Shown here: piece by piece, positions 40,302 to 52,511 of the stretch
How the letters are laid out: the number at the start of each line of letters is the position of its first letter
Position numbering within the stretch: position 1 is the first letter of the stretch
NCBI RefSeq assembly: GCF_000328475.2
Contig: NC_026478.1
Coordinates: 1,922,001-1,986,000 of the forward strand
Length of the DNA stretch: 64,000 bases
Direction of reading: 5' to 3'
DNA from: Mycosarcoma maydis
Taxonomy: Eukaryota > Basidiomycota > Ustilaginomycetes > Ustilaginales
Notes under the pieces: generated by a model
Database searches by the model: none
The model's input: the letters and a program-made list of their open reading frames with translations, nothing else
Told to the model about the DNA's origin: nothing
Position numbers and translations under genes: made by a program

Positions 40302-41823
40302 AAGCCCGAACCTCTTCATTCGTGATTTTCGTTTCGTTCGTGATTTTCTTTTCTCTTTTCTTGTTTCTTCCTGGATTCTTTTCATATCTGTGACTGCCAA
40401 CTAATCTTTGGTCTTTCCCTTCCAACACCACCTCCGCTCCACCTTGTAGTCAGCCGCTACCTTGCATCGCCATATTGCTCTCTCGACACCCCTCAGCGTG
40501 CTCAGCTGCGTGTGTTTGCGCAACCGCCGCTTCTCAATCACTTGGTCGTCCGTGTATCACCGTCGCTTTTCAGCTCGACCGCATCTTGAGTCTCCCCCTT
40601 TTTTTCATTGCCACGCTCTCATCGCATTCCTCCTTTCCTCCTCCTTCTCTCCCCAACCGCAATATCGGTGGCGTATCGCTCGACTCTCTTCTTGAAGTTG
40701 GGATCCGGCCAGTCTCGCTACAATTCGTGTTTGTTGTGCTGCACCACTTTGAGGCTCTCCGTGAGCTTCGGTAGAGCGGTACGGCAAAACAATCAAGAGG
40801 CTGTGCTGGATATGGATGCGACTCACACTCGAGACTATTTGCGGAAGATTGATTCTTTCTCAGGACTTCAAAACCATCGTCAGGAGGCGCCCTCGAACGA
40901 GCGTTGCTGCCCATGATTTGGGGATGACCTACTGTCCCGACATTCTTGCCTTGCCTCTCTTCCTTGGTTGTATCGCTTATTGACATCGATGCGAGCCACA
41001 GATGCATGTTTTTTGGGTTGACGTCTTGGCAAAGCATCGCGTCCATTTCAATGTAAGTGCGCTTTGTTCCAACTGCTTACGACAGTGATAGTGCTGTCGT
41101 GTGATGGGATGAGATGCAAAACAATCCAAGAAGCAACGGCTGCACCATCGTATCGTTCTGCGATCAGAGGGTATAGCGCGGTGCACATGTCGAGCAATTG
41201 CGCTGGTTTTCTTTCTCGAAGAAGCCGGCTCGTCTGCTCCAGAGTAAAAGGCAATGCTGAACACGACTGCACGCTGCAGATTCGCTTTGCAAGAACTGTT
41301 TGGCTGACAGACCGAGTTGCTGACCACGGGCGTCTGTATTTTTCGCTGTCTGTTATCGACCGCAATCCAGTGTACCGTTGTGTTATTGCCTAGCTTGTCT
41401 CCAATGCCAGACCAAGTGTTGTGGCGTCTGATGAGGAGCATTGTGGGCCATCAAAGCCATGAGAAGAATAACAAGTCGCCCCGCAGAAATCTCGGCACTC
41501 GGCTTGGTGAATTGTGGATTGCTGCCGCACGGTTCCTCGCCCAAGTTGAGACTGACTTGACGTGGAGGTATTCGTGAATCGTGAATGGCTACTTGGACCG
41601 CACCAACACACTCAGAACCGTATATCAATAGCAAACACTGACTAACTACAAAACTGAAATACTCGACATCCGTCTTCGTCACAGGCTCGGACAGCCGCAC
41701 AGCGGACATCAAGCATGGCCACGGCACTCTCGAGCTAATTATCTCAACCTCGTATGGATCCCCTTTAAGAAATCCAATGAACGATATTGAACACTGTGAC
41801 ATCTGAATTCACAATCGTACGCG
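40112..41823. other. intergenic region, about 1.7 kb, no gene seen
   Basis: A divergent upstream region of tfb3 and the RINGv gene. It contains a (GT)n microsatellite (40271-40300), C/T-rich patches (40380-40640) that could be a promoter or leader, and a GTGAATC pair at 41571-41585. Frames up to 154 codons occur on the minus strand (40977-41441) but lack domain features. Confidence 0.5.
40271..40300. repeat. (GT)n microsatellite
   Basis: A GT dinucleotide run with one interruption, upstream of tfb3. Confidence 0.92.
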
Positions 41824-44520
41824 ATGGATGTCGAGGGAGTCAACGTCGCCGAGCAGCGGCGCGAAGAGGAAGAGGTCGAGTTCATTCTGGGCGCTCTGCC
41901 ATCTATCTGGCACAACACACAAAATGTGCTCAGAGACCTTGGCTACCAGAGGGAAGGCAACAATGGCGAGCAACTCGACCAGCAAGAGGACAGGAGGCAT
42001 CATCGACCACAGACAGACGGAGACTCGCTCTATGGCGCTGCTCAAGGGCCACCAGGTTCGAATGCGGCCACCGGTTCTGGGAATAAGGAAGACGAAGAAA
42101 AAGTCTGTCGCATGTGCTTCTCTTCCCAGGACGAGCTAGGCGATGACGGCATGACTTTGGGACGTTTGATTGCTCCCTGCCATTGCGATGGAAGCATGCG
42201 ATACGTCCACGACACCTGTCTTGATCAGTGGCGTCGCAAATCCTCGGCTGCTGAGGCTGCCCGCGTTTGTGGACAGTGTCACGCCCGCTACCGCTTCAAA
42301 CGCACCCGGTACTCGAACCTCATAGCCTTTGTACAGGCCAGTCAGATGCTTCGCATTCTTTTCTGCGTCTTTGTTATCTTTGTGACCTCTTTCGTCTTTG
42401 GCGTACTTGCCTTACTGTCTCTTCGAATGGTAGCCTCGCTCAAAGGTACTCCTCTTGCTTTCGTCCGAGATGCTGCCCTTCGCACGGTACAGCTCGACAA
42501 GAGACATTGGAACATCACTCTACACCAAGACGAAGCCATTGCCGATGTATGGCTGCCCTCAGATCTCTTGCAACTGAACCGAGGTGGCTTGACCTACCGC
42601 ATCGATAACGAAATCTACGGCAGGGCCGACTTGGAAGTTTTTGCGCGCGTAAGACAGGAGCAGCTCCACAACCCTGCCTACTGGAAGCTGGTCAAGAAGC
42701 CTCTATCGACCTATCGGTCCAATTACACTGATACCATGATCGTTCGCGCAAAGCTTCGATCTGGCGAAGATGTCTCTGAGGAACTTGACCGTATTTCTCG
42801 CGGCCTGCCGCTATTTCCCCTGGAAGACTGGTATCATGATGCGACACCAGACCAATTGCAAAATTCGACCACTACTTCTACTAGCAGCGGTGCCGCCCCT
42901 AGTTCTTCATCCAGTCGACAGATGCCGTTCAATCTGGTACCGTCTCTCCGTGAGAGGCTGGTTGGATCCGACTTGAAGTTCGGTTTCAACTTGCCCTACA
43001 TGTCACCCAGGAGCAAAGCCAACAGCGATGCCACTGACCAAGAGGATATTGAAGTATGGCAGCGACAAAACCTGACCGTCAACTATGTTTACGAACGGTC
43101 GCCGGGCGACGTCTACCCTGATCCTGCCAAGCATTTCTTGGTGCGTGGTCTTCCAGAGTGGCTTGGCTTTGCGCGCTACATCCCGTATGGGCTTGTGCTT
43201 GCCATGATCGACCGCTTTTATTTCGTCATCAGCGTATTCCAGCCATGGTGGTCGTCGATTGCCAGGTCGGCACTGCAGCTGGCATTGCTTCTCATGGAAT
43301 CGCATAGGGAGCTCATGTGGTGCGCAAGCAAGGCGGCTGTTGCTGGGCTCATCGCATACATCGATGTCGAGTTCGAGCCTGTACGGTGGAATCCAGACAA
43401 TGCTGTGGTCATCGGACCTCGGAGGACGCGGAACCGTCAAGTGGCTGCTGTGGTGAGAGAGGTACTGGTACTGACCGCGGACAGCGTCTTTGGTCCTCTA
43501 TGGCTCAACTGGTGGGGCGGCTATTCATTGTCGGTGTACATGGCGCCACGGCAATTCATGACGACGGAACGCGTCGAGATGACACAGCTAGCGGCTGTCT
43601 TTGCACCTGCTATCACGTTGCTCGTCGATGTTGCCGTTGGCGGTATTGCTTTCTTTAGCGAGTCTGCGGCCAAGTTTCAGAAGACGCATACTACAAGATG
43701 GACGCAGGCGGACTGGGTTCACAACGACTATTCGGCCTCTGAGGGCTACCGTCGCATGCTCGCAACACTGCTCGGCGATGAAGGTGCAAGCCAGGCTTCG
43801 CTGTATGATCTCTGGTTGGAAACGCGTCGGTCTCGACTGCTACCTGGACGAACGCGACCACTGAGGATGGCATTGATGCCGAAGTTGAGCACATGGCTGA
43901 CAGTCATGCTGCTCGGCTGTCTGGTGACTATTACGGTAGCGCTGCTGATCGCTACCAAGCTAGCGTGGGATACAACCATCTCGCACTTTGCGAGGCAGGC
44001 ATGGCGTTCGTTGGTGTGCATCTACCAGCTGATCATGCATTCTGGCGGTTTCTTCCGTCAGCTCTGGCGACAGACCTGGGAAACGTCGCTGTCGATCGCT
44101 CGATACACTGCCCATAAAGTCGCCGCACTAGCTTCTCAGCTGTTGCGAAGCGTGAAAGGGTTGATACCAGGGCAGCGCGATGTCGGTGCGCACGAATCAA
44201 TCGGCGCTGAGGTAGAACACGACCTTGGCGCTGCTGCGAATCAAGCACAGGCACAAGCACCAGAAGAGGAGGTACCGATCCCGGAACCTCTTCAAAACGA
44301 TCCCTTTCTACAAGGTGCTCACATGGGCCTTTTTGGCGCTATCCTCGGTCACGTTGCTTCGATCTACGGCTGCATCCACGCCTTTGTGTTCACTATGCGC
44401 TTTATCTTGGTTTACCTGCCGTTCGAACCATTCATGATCATGTACACCGTATTGCAGAAGCTCATTCAGGTGGACGTGGCGAACACCGAGGTGTTGGATA
44501 GAGAGGATCGGGCGAGATAG
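41824..44520 (+). CDS. RINGv (MARCH-like) membrane ubiquitin ligase
   Basis: The product has 898 residues in one exon. A RING-CH finger spans about residues 95-153: CRMCFSS, then LIAPCHCDGSMRYVHDTCLDQW, then CGQCHARY, the C4HC3 order of the MARCH/Doa10 group. A strong hydrophobic hairpin follows at once (ILFCVFVIFVTSFVFGVLALLSL), and further membrane segments occur through the middle and C-terminal third (for example LSTWLTVMLLGCLVTITVALLIATKL and the last 60 residues). Such enzymes ubiquitinate membrane proteins in the ER or endosomes. It is shorter than yeast Doa10 (1319) and lacks an obvious TD domain, so it is more likely a fungal MARCH-type ligase than Doa10 itself. Acidic and Gln/His-rich segments precede the RING. 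Confidence 0.88.
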   Translation: MDVEGVNVAEQRREEEEVEFILGALPSIWHNTQNVLRDLGYQREGNNGEQLDQQEDRRHHRPQTDGDSLYGAAQGPPGSNAATGSGNKEDEEKVCRMCFSSQDELGDDGMTLGRLIAPCHCDGSMRYVHDTCLDQWRRKSSAAEAARVCGQCHARYRFKRTRYSNLIAFVQASQMLRILFCVFVIFVTSFVFGVLALLSLRMVASLKGTPLAFVRDAALRTVQLDKRHWNITLHQDEAIADVWLPSDLLQLNRGGLTYRIDNEIYGRADLEVFARVRQEQLHNPAYWKLVKKPLSTYRSNYTDTMIVRAKLRSGEDVSEELDRISRGLPLFPLEDWYHDATPDQLQNSTTTSTSSGAAPSSSSSRQMPFNLVPSLRERLVGSDLKFGFNLPYMSPRSKANSDATDQEDIEVWQRQNLTVNYVYERSPGDVYPDPAKHFLVRGLPEWLGFARYIPYGLVLAMIDRFYFVISVFQPWWSSIARSALQLALLLMESHRELMWCASKAAVAGLIAYIDVEFEPVRWNPDNAVVIGPRRTRNRQVAAVVREVLVLTADSVFGPLWLNWWGGYSLSVYMAPRQFMTTERVEMTQLAAVFAPAITLLVDVAVGGIAFFSESAAKFQKTHTTRWTQADWVHNDYSASEGYRRMLATLLGDEGASQASLYDLWLETRRSRLLPGRTRPLRMALMPKLSTWLTVMLLGCLVTITVALLIATKLAWDTTISHFARQAWRSLVCIYQLIMHSGGFFRQLWRQTWETSLSIARYTAHKVAALASQLLRSVKGLIPGQRDVGAHESIGAEVEHDLGAAANQAQAQAPEEEVPIPEPLQNDPFLQGAHMGLFGAILGHVASIYGCIHAFVFTMRFILVYLPFEPFMIMYTVLQKLIQVDVANTEVLDREDRAR

Positions 44521-47500
44521 GATCGGGAGACTTGATCGAGGATCCGTCGATGTCTACTCGTTTGCCATCCATTCCGCACGTCATAATGTAATCAAGTCAG
44601 CTCGACATAGTCAAGATTTGGTCATGTGGGCAGATGTGGCGCTCGAGCGGAAAGGGGCGAGCAGAGCCCGCAACGAGGCAAAACGTAAGGGTCTCTACAA
44701 GGGTTCACGCCCTACCCAATAAAGGGGAGATCCATTTCGCTTGGGATGAGTAAGCTTCTGCCTCGAACTGGTGGTTACGCACCTGCAGCCTGAGGTAGTG
44801 CGACGCAGGTGGCACGTAGTAAATCACGCAAGGCAAAGGCCGGGGCGAGTGATTGGACAAAGGAAGCACAGAAGGGCAGTCACGACTTTGGCTTGCTATG
44901 GTCAAGTCACGGGTCGACTGGACGGATTGCAATCACGAATCGACGTGAGACTCACAGACTTGCGGTACGCGATCGACCTCGCCAAGCGCTTTTGTCGGTC
45001 AAGACCGGAACACCTCGATCGATCACACAGCTGTGTTGCGCAGAGACTTGTGTGCTGCAGTGTCGCGGTAAGCCTTGGCATGTGGTGGTAACTCTAACCG
45101 TTACTTACTATAAACGTAAGGAAAGCGGAGCTTCACAATACCGTCTAGTTTGAACTGCAGGCGGTCTTCGATCGAGAGCGAGGTTTCAAGTAACCGTTGA
45201 GCGATGCTGGGACGGCGTTCGCGGCACGAAATGATGGCATGATCTGAATCATGGTTCATTCAGCAATCGTGAAAGCCTTGATGCGCCCTTCCAATTGTGG
45301 GGAAAAGGAGCTCTGCCCAAAACGCGGTTTCAGGCGGCTCTAATCGTCAAGATTTTTGTGTTTCACGTCTCACGACCAGCTGACTCGCTAGCTGAGCTAA
45401 CCAAACCTTTGCGGCCGATCGCGATTTCGTTTGTCAACCCTTCCAACCCTGCATAACATCGCTGAACAACAAATGTTGCTGCGGAGCGAGCCACGATCCT
45501 CGCCCCGCAGCTCGCTTGCAACCAAAAGCTACACCCGAAGGTCATACGGGTTTGTGCTGGTGCCGATCGGGTTGACAAGCTACCTCAGCTGTGGTCATTG
45601 TTTGCAGCTCTTTTCCAACAGGCGATTGGCTGCCCCTGTTCGGAGACGCGAGCCTCACGTCATCGCGTCATCATGTCGGAGCTGCGACAAATGACGGTGA
45701 TGCGCGGTCAACTCAGCAAACGTAAAAAACCGTATTTGATATGGTTCACCGGATCGGCGAATGGTCTCTGCTAATCTGACGCAAATGTTGAAGCTGATCG
45801 TTAATGTACAAGGCTGATGTGTTTGTGACCAAGTAGGTCGGATGTTGTCAGGCTTGTGCGATGAGGTCGACGTTGTGCTCGAGTTGTTTTTGAGTGTGAG
45901 TTTTTGACCCCTTCCAAATAATCGGGACCGACACATTCACGAATTGCTCTTCGCTCGCTCGATCGGGGCACATTTTAGCCAAAATATCATCTCACTAAGT
46001 TACACCTGCCGAAAAAACAGCAGCAAGAATGAGGGTAAATGTCACGACTGGATGCTCTCTCGTACGAGTAGCCTCGCACGTGACATCCGTCATGACTCAT
46101 CCGACTAGCTCGGCCTAGAATTACCTCGCACGTGCCATCCAATGTACCTTCACCTTAGCCTGTACACGTACTCGCAGGCTAGTTATCAGCTAGCCAGCCC
46201 TTACACTCCTATCTGGCAATCCATCATCATCGATATCTATAAGTCATATTGTGTACAAGATTATACAATTGTGACAGTAAATAACAGTCCAAAATTTGCA
46301 TTCAAAATTCAGGACACGAAAATACTACGCGAGAGAGGTCCTCTATCGATGCTCCCGGTCTTTTGTGCGTGGACGAGTAGATCAAAGCTAGCGCGGGTAC
46401 AAGAGCCAACACAGAACACTTAGACTGGCGAAGAAGTAGTTGATTCAGGATCGGACGACAACTTGTACGGAGAGACGACTCGAGACACCTCGAACATGTA
46501 AAGGGGTCATATGTCTTCGGATGGGACGGAACGGGACGGGGATGGTCTCCTGGCCTTACAGGCACTTCCGAAGGCGATTCGAGCCCAAACCGAAAGTTGG
46601 GACACGTGCAGAGCTGAGAAGCGTAGCTGGGACCGTCGAGCGAACGGGAGGCACGTTTTTCCACATTTGACAGAAAGAAACCCATTTCAAGCTTCCCGTG
46701 CGTTTTCAAACGTACGCACGCCCACGCTAAGGTACTGCATTGGTCGAAACCAGGCCGTGTCTCTAATCTGATATAACTCGGCTCGGAAGTCGGCGATTGG
46801 GCGGAATCTGTGATTGGCGTAAACATTTGCGATTTCAAGCCCATATGCAATACCGCAGCGTAACGTGCAAGCCTCCCCGTCTTGGCACGTCTCGCGTACC
46901 TTGAATGAGCGCATCTCAATAAGAAAAAGGCAGAGTCTTGCGACCAGATTCATAACTTTACAACACAGGACGTGATTTCACCAAGAATGGGCAAAGAGAG
47001 TATGGCATACATTGCTATTCGATCAACGATCGCGAATGGTGCACGGAGTTGGGTCTGACCTGGCTGAGTTTAGAGGTAAAGATCAGGTTCCTTTGTTCAG
47101 AGCAAACCCCATTCGTGATTCGCTTAGCGAAACAACTCAAAAGTTCAAAGAAGCTCGACAGGTATCTCACGTCTTGAGCCCCCGCATTTCGAATTTTTCT
47201 GCGCGTGCAGCGGCATGCAGCAGCCCATCTTCTTCAGTAACCCAATTTGGTGGTTGGTCCCCCCTATCGACAGGTACTTTTGGTTGTCTCTGCTGGCTGA
47301 CCACCTCAACTCCGTCGGAAGAAGTGTTCTACCTCCAAAGAAAGGTTGGCGTCGTTGATTGGCTACGAATGCTGCCCAGCCGCACAAGATTGCGTATCTT
47401 TCTCACTAATGGCTCCGGTCCGCTGGCGCCACAAGCCTGATTGCAGTTGCTGATCTTGGCACCTATGACCCGTGATTGTGCAATCACGCCATTGAAGGAC

Positions 47501-47918
47501 TTCAGCTGGGATGCAGATTGAAAACGGCAAAAGTCTGGACCGTTTAAGTGTCAGGTGGACTCTGCTTTGTATCGTGGACAGCACGAAGTTCGCAGCCGAA
47601 CTGCATTCCCGGAACTGGAGCCCGAGAAATTACGCTGAACGTAAGCTAATCAAGCGACAGGTCCTCGGCTGGACCAAGTCGCGACCTAGACAGTGGCAGA
47701 GTGACAGAGCCGCGTCCAAAACATCGACAGCAGCGGAGAAGAGATGTGATTAGGTGTCGATCGCTGAAGGTCAAGAAGCCGTACGCGAGGCCGAGCCAAA
47801 AGAATGAAAATGCGGGGTAAGTATTGATCACGAAAGGGAGTTGAGAGTGTAGCATAGACGAGCGCTGTATCGTCCCACGAGAGAAGCTTGATCACGAGGC
47901 GAGATGTCACACTCTGCA

Positions 47919-47959
<41 letters not shown>

Positions 47960-50752
47960 CTTACAGAGGACGGGCATCGGCCAGCTGACCTTGCTCTGTT
48001 CCCTAAAATTGTTGGGATACAGCGGTTGCCTTCCTCACGTAAGGAACAAGAACTAGGTTGATCGTTCACAAAAACGACACACCCTAAGCAAGACAAAGGT
48101 TGCAACAGCAGCGGCAAGGAGTATCACCTCGCGATTCATCGCATGCACTAGCTTGGCAGAGGCATTTCCACGGAGCGAGAATATCTGCCGCCATTCATCC
48201 ACTAACTTGAAGCTGCACCATTGCTGCCGAGCTGCTACTTGTTTCTCTCAAGCGAGATCTCAGCCATCTGGAACAAGCGAGGCGGCTATATCTCGATTTT
48301 ATGTTTTGAATTCAAGATTCAATCACGAATACTCCGTCCCGCGTGCGCTCAGAAGAACGTTGCAGTTGGGCGAACTCGAAATTTGCCGTTTCGCGACTAA
48401 GTTAGCATGATGCGAGTTCTGTTAGATTTGGCCCCCGATTCGTCGACTTGTGCTGGGAAAATCCATTCGAGCTGCGACAGCATTCACCGAAATGAGAAGA
48501 AAATAATACCACTACTGTTTTTTTTAATCAATTTCTGGCTGGGCATGTTTTTTTTTTTCTTCTTCATTCTTTTCTTCTGTTAGCCTGACGCGAGCTTGAC
48601 GCCGTTTTGCAGTGTCTAGCTTGGGCGCTTTTTGAATGTAGCTTGTGGAGGCTGAGAAACGTGAAGCAGATGCACTGCCTAGACATCAGTCATCAGTCGG
48701 ACAGGGTTTGCAATCTTCAATTGCAGCAAATCAGCAGGTCTCGATCCGGATATACAGTACAGTACGGATAGGCGACAATTCAGAAACGTGCCTGCAAGTT
48801 GACTTATTCTAATGGGAGCAGCTCAGTCACGTCACGTCGCCGATGTAAGGTGAGAGCACGTTCTGCTTCTTTCGATCCTCGCTGGTTGGCGGGTTTTGGA
48901 TATTCTTCTTGTTTCAATCGTGTACGTCTTCACCGTCACATTAGAGACAGACGTCGAGTTAGTTTTACGTGGCCTGTGTGCAAATGCATTCACATTGTGC
49001 TCACTTCTTAGTTGATGAGTGTGACGTCTCGGTTGCAGAGGATGAGGATCGACCAATTGCGTCGAATCGAGGACCAGCGGGGGCTTAGGGTCGACCCTGG
49101 TCCCTTTGTCTTCACCCTTGTTCCTCTTGCTTCGACCCTCATTATGGAACGTTTCTCGAATCCAGTGCGATTCATGCCAGGAAGTCCAAGTGTGAGGGGG
49201 CCACGGAAGACCGCTTCGACCTCACGTGCTGTTCACAGCACACGCTGAAGGCAGATTGAAAAAACTTATCCTGGCTACATTTTTGTGTAGTCACTAGTCG
49301 TCGATGCGCAACCCTCGATCTCACGGAGAAGTGATGTGCTAGCCACGTCAACGAGAAAGAAAAACCCAAAATGAGAACAAATTCGTGATTTCGGCGCTTC
49401 GCTGCGCTCGGCATCGCACAGATCGTGTGCAGTTCGCTCAACCTTGGAATTCGTCGACGCAAACAGGTGGCTCGAGCCTATTCAAAACCGGAAAGAATGC
49501 GGAGCTTCTGGCGACGGAAAAGACAACCTGACTGCAACCGCATAGGTCGACGAGGATGGCTGCTGGCTTGGTGTTGGCATTTATCGAGGCGTCGAACATA
49601 GCCGCCTGAGAGTCACTGAGTCGCTACGCACAGCGGAACGTTTAGATCGGTATTGGCTGACTTATTCCACATCGTTCTTCTGGCAGATTTACGATTTTCA
49701 GCTGTGGATTCCATTTTTTCTTTGGTGCGGTTGCATACAGAAAACGTGCCTCCACCTCACAGTGACACGTTTAGACAGCTTGAACATCCCTAGAGCATCT
49801 GCGTGTAAGCCTGCGTTATCACGTTTCCGTTTAACAGAGCTTCTTGCTTTTTGTAAAAGTCAACGTGAGTAACTTGGCGTCAACTGGTTACGATCCGGAT
49901 TCCTCAGCCAGCGGAGATGATGGATAGCGAACGCTCGTGCTTTTGGTCACAGCCAATCAATGGGAAGTGGGGTCAGCCACCACGGCCAGGAAGATAGGGC
50001 TGCTGCAAAAAATGGGAGAAGGGCAGGGATGACTCGTTCATGTGGAATTGCAAATGGCGTGCCTGACCCGTTCGTGCTTTCCCGCTGATGTGATTTCAGT
50101 CATCCAAAACAATTTTTTTCTTCTTGTTTATTAATTATTTGGCCGCTTAAGCGTCGATCTACGTTCTCATGATCACCTAGGCTGGCAGTGCAGAGTAAAG
50201 AGTTGGAAGCATTGAGTACCTCTTCGGCGCCTTTCTTCGATTGCTTTGACTCGCCGAACTGTTCGACGTAAGATCCACACGACGTCGTCGTCTCTGAGGC
50301 CGGCCCGGTTGTTCAAGGGTCCGACTCAACACACCCAATCGCACATGAATGACGTGGTGCCGAAAGGGCCGAGCGAGACACATTGGTGACGAAGGCCAAG
50401 AGTGGACTTGCCATAACCTCATTCAATCGTGAATCACGAATGGAGTCATCCTCAAGCCATATTGTGGAATCATACGCAGAGTCAGCACGTCAGACAAGTA
50501 TAACTTGATTGAAAACACCATAAAGTATTTTAAAAGGCAGCAAACTATACGCGTCATGATCCGCTTTGTTTTAGGTAAAGTTATATAAAATATTGTAGTT
50601 ACAGTAGTTAATCAGTGATTTGCCGGCGCCTGTACGTGCTTAGAGTCGCAGGTAATGTGATTTCAGGAGAAGTCTATTTTGGGTCTCAAACTATTTTTTG
50701 TTTTGTTTTTGTTTTGTTTTTGGCTCATTCTCTCTCGCCTAGACGCCAGAAT
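44521..50752. other. gene-poor stretch of 6.2 kb ending at an assembly gap
   Basis: No frame here shows a recognisable domain, a convincing start context, or coding-type composition; the longest (205 codons, minus strand 46302-46919) looks random. Contents include an AG microsatellite (47921-47957), T-rich tracts (48519-48565, 50110-50140, 50693-50722), and two near-identical CCTCGCACGTG words (46072 and 46124). Single GATTCAC/GTGAATC relatives occur near 44932, 45265, 48321, 49381 and 50427-50441. An AT-rich segment lies at 50460-50620. I found no tRNA, transposase or retroelement motif. Confidence 0.55.
47921..47957. repeat. (AG)n microsatellite
   Basis: An uninterrupted AG run of about 18 units within the gene-poor region. 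Confidence 0.93.
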
Positions 50753-50852
50753 NNNNNNNNNNNNNNNNNNNNNNNNNNNNNNNNNNNNNNNNNNNNNNNN
50801 NNNNNNNNNNNNNNNNNNNNNNNNNNNNNNNNNNNNNNNNNNNNNNNNNNNN
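50753..50852. other. assembly gap (100 N) at the 5' side of a gene
   Basis: Exactly 100 N. The sequence before it is T-rich and intergenic in character, while the sequence after it is inside a coding frame, so the gap hides at least the start of that gene. Confidence 0.98.
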
Positions 50853-52511
50853 CGCCACAGCGGCTTTGCAGGCACCGACCCATCCACACCATCCCCAGCT
50901 TATGGACCCATCGAGGATGAATCGAGCGATCTCGATTCTCACGACTTCCAGCTTCCTCCCTCCGTCAGCACTGCCAGCTCGGTGATGCTCCGCAAGGGCT
51001 CCAAGTCATCCACATCGCCACTGTCTGCGTCTGCTTCGCACGCAACGGCTGCACCACATCCCATCCACACTGATGGCCGCACCCCCAAGTCTCCCCTCTG
51101 GTATGCGCGCCGTCCCAGCAACACCAACTCGCGTGGCAGCTGGTACACATCGCCCGCCATCACCGCCACTACCACGGTCACTGCCACCAGCCAGGACCAT
51201 GGCGTTGGCGCATCTGCGAATCTCCGATCGCCACCGAGCAACGTCGAGACCACCTTGACGCGCAAGTCGGCCAAGGACATGCTCTCGCAAGCTTTCACAA
51301 CAGCATCCACCACAAGCGTTGACACCGCTGGCACGAACCAGTCCAAGTCCTTTGCCGTGCGTCGTGGGCGCTCTGAGCAGCTTGAGACGCGATCTCCGCC
51401 TCCCGCTCACTCTCTCGCTTCGTCCGCTGGTAAGACGCTGCGTGGCACCAGCCCTCTTAGCTCGCGCGCGTTCAGCCCTCGCAGCACTGAGCTCGGCTGC
51501 GATCGATGCCGAACCATCTCAAACCTCTCGGGTGAGCATAATATTTATGGCAGCAGTCTCATCTCATCCAACTCGCGTGGTCTCTCTACATCTCCTCGTT
51601 TGGAGTTGGATGAGCGTTACCGCAGCATGAAGCAGTTGCACAAGCACTCGCACAGCGCCGCTGCCGGCCTCTTCTTCACCCACATGCAGTCGCGAGACTC
51701 GCTCAACGCTGACGAGCCTCAGGCTGTCCGGGGGGATGAGCGACAGGGACGTCGCATTCATTCTTCTCGTCACCGCAGCCCACGCTCCGAGGTGATTGAA
51801 GATGCACAACAAGATGTGCGTGCCACTCCTCCGCGTGGTCGATCCAAGGCGCGTGGAAGGAGCTCGCACCGTCGCAGCCCCAGCCCGCCTCGAGCGGCTG
51901 CTAGGCGTGAATCGGCAACTGTCATCGAGCCGATAGCATCCTCGCCTGCACCAATCTCGCCACGCTCGCAGCCCATTTCAATTTCAATGATGGCTCGCGA
52001 CTCGCGACGAGCCTCTGATCAAGGCGCTTATCACCAAGATGAGGAGCTAAAGTCTGCATTGCCCGAGCGTCCGTCGCCGTTGGCGCTCATTTCTGAAAAG
52101 GAAGTGATGGCTCTCGATCGAGTTTCTCCACCAAATGAAACCGAGTCTCGTGGCCGTGGCCGTGGCAGGAGCACACGACGCGGTCGTGGCTCACAGGAGC
52201 GCGGTTCCGCTTCGCGATCCAGGTCTCGCTGGATTCATCAGGACTGCGAGGTCACCTGGGCAGGCTACGGCCACCGCGCCTCTGATCGGGGCGAAGTGGA
52301 GCCTCGGCTTGCCACCAAGCAACCTCTTCAGCAGCAGCGAGCTCCTCGCTCTCGCGCCAACCGAGCCAACCCCGAATTCACGGATCCAGGTTTCGACGAC
52401 GTCGACCTCGAACTCGATGGCGACGACGAGCGAGAGGAGTCGCAGTCGCTCTCGTCTGGCGGAAGCTTTGAGTCTTCTGTCGTTCGTGGTCGAACGAGCA
52501 TTCGTGCCTAG
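50853..52511 (+). CDS. unknown Ser/Arg-rich protein, 5' end lost in gap
   Basis: The frame is open from the gap to the stop at 52511, 552 residues, with no internal stop and coding-like codon use. The frame can be followed across the gap into TTG-initiated T-rich sequence, but that part is probably not real coding DNA. The protein is low complexity: Ser/Thr/Pro-rich in the first half, then RS and RG patches (RGRSKARGRSSHRRSPSPPR, and a SRGRGRGRSTRRGRG stretch), then an acidic patch near the end (DDVDLELDGDDEREE). A short CDRCRTISNLSGEHNIYGS element is the only non-repetitive island. No domain is recognised; an RNA-related or regulatory role would be a guess. It converges on the next gene. Confidence 0.7.
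   Translation, partial: RHSGFAGTDPSTPSPAYGPIEDESSDLDSHDFQLPPSVSTASSVMLRKGSKSSTSPLSASASHATAAPHPIHTDGRTPKSPLWYARRPSNTNSRGSWYTSPAITATTTVTATSQDHGVGASANLRSPPSNVETTLTRKSAKDMLSQAFTTASTTSVDTAGTNQSKSFAVRRGRSEQLETRSPPPAHSLASSAGKTLRGTSPLSSRAFSPRSTELGCDRCRTISNLSGEHNIYGSSLISSNSRGLSTSPRLELDERYRSMKQLHKHSHSAAAGLFFTHMQSRDSLNADEPQAVRGDERQGRRIHSSRHRSPRSEVIEDAQQDVRATPPRGRSKARGRSSHRRSPSPPRAAARRESATVIEPIASSPAPISPRSQPISISMMARDSRRASDQGAYHQDEELKSALPERPSPLALISEKEVMALDRVSPPNETESRGRGRGRSTRRGRGSQERGSASRSRSRWIHQDCEVTWAGYGHRASDRGEVEPRLATKQPLQQQRAPRSRANRANPEFTDPGFDDVDLELDGDDEREESQSLSSGGSFESSVVRGRTSIRA

Noticed and set aside
40977..41441. A 154-codon minus-strand frame between tfb3 and the RINGv gene
   Set aside because: No recognised domain, and it overlaps other short frames of similar quality on both strands.
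46302..46919. A 205-codon minus-strand frame in the gene-poor region
   Set aside because: No domain, mixed composition, overlaps other frames, and no neighbouring gene-like signals.
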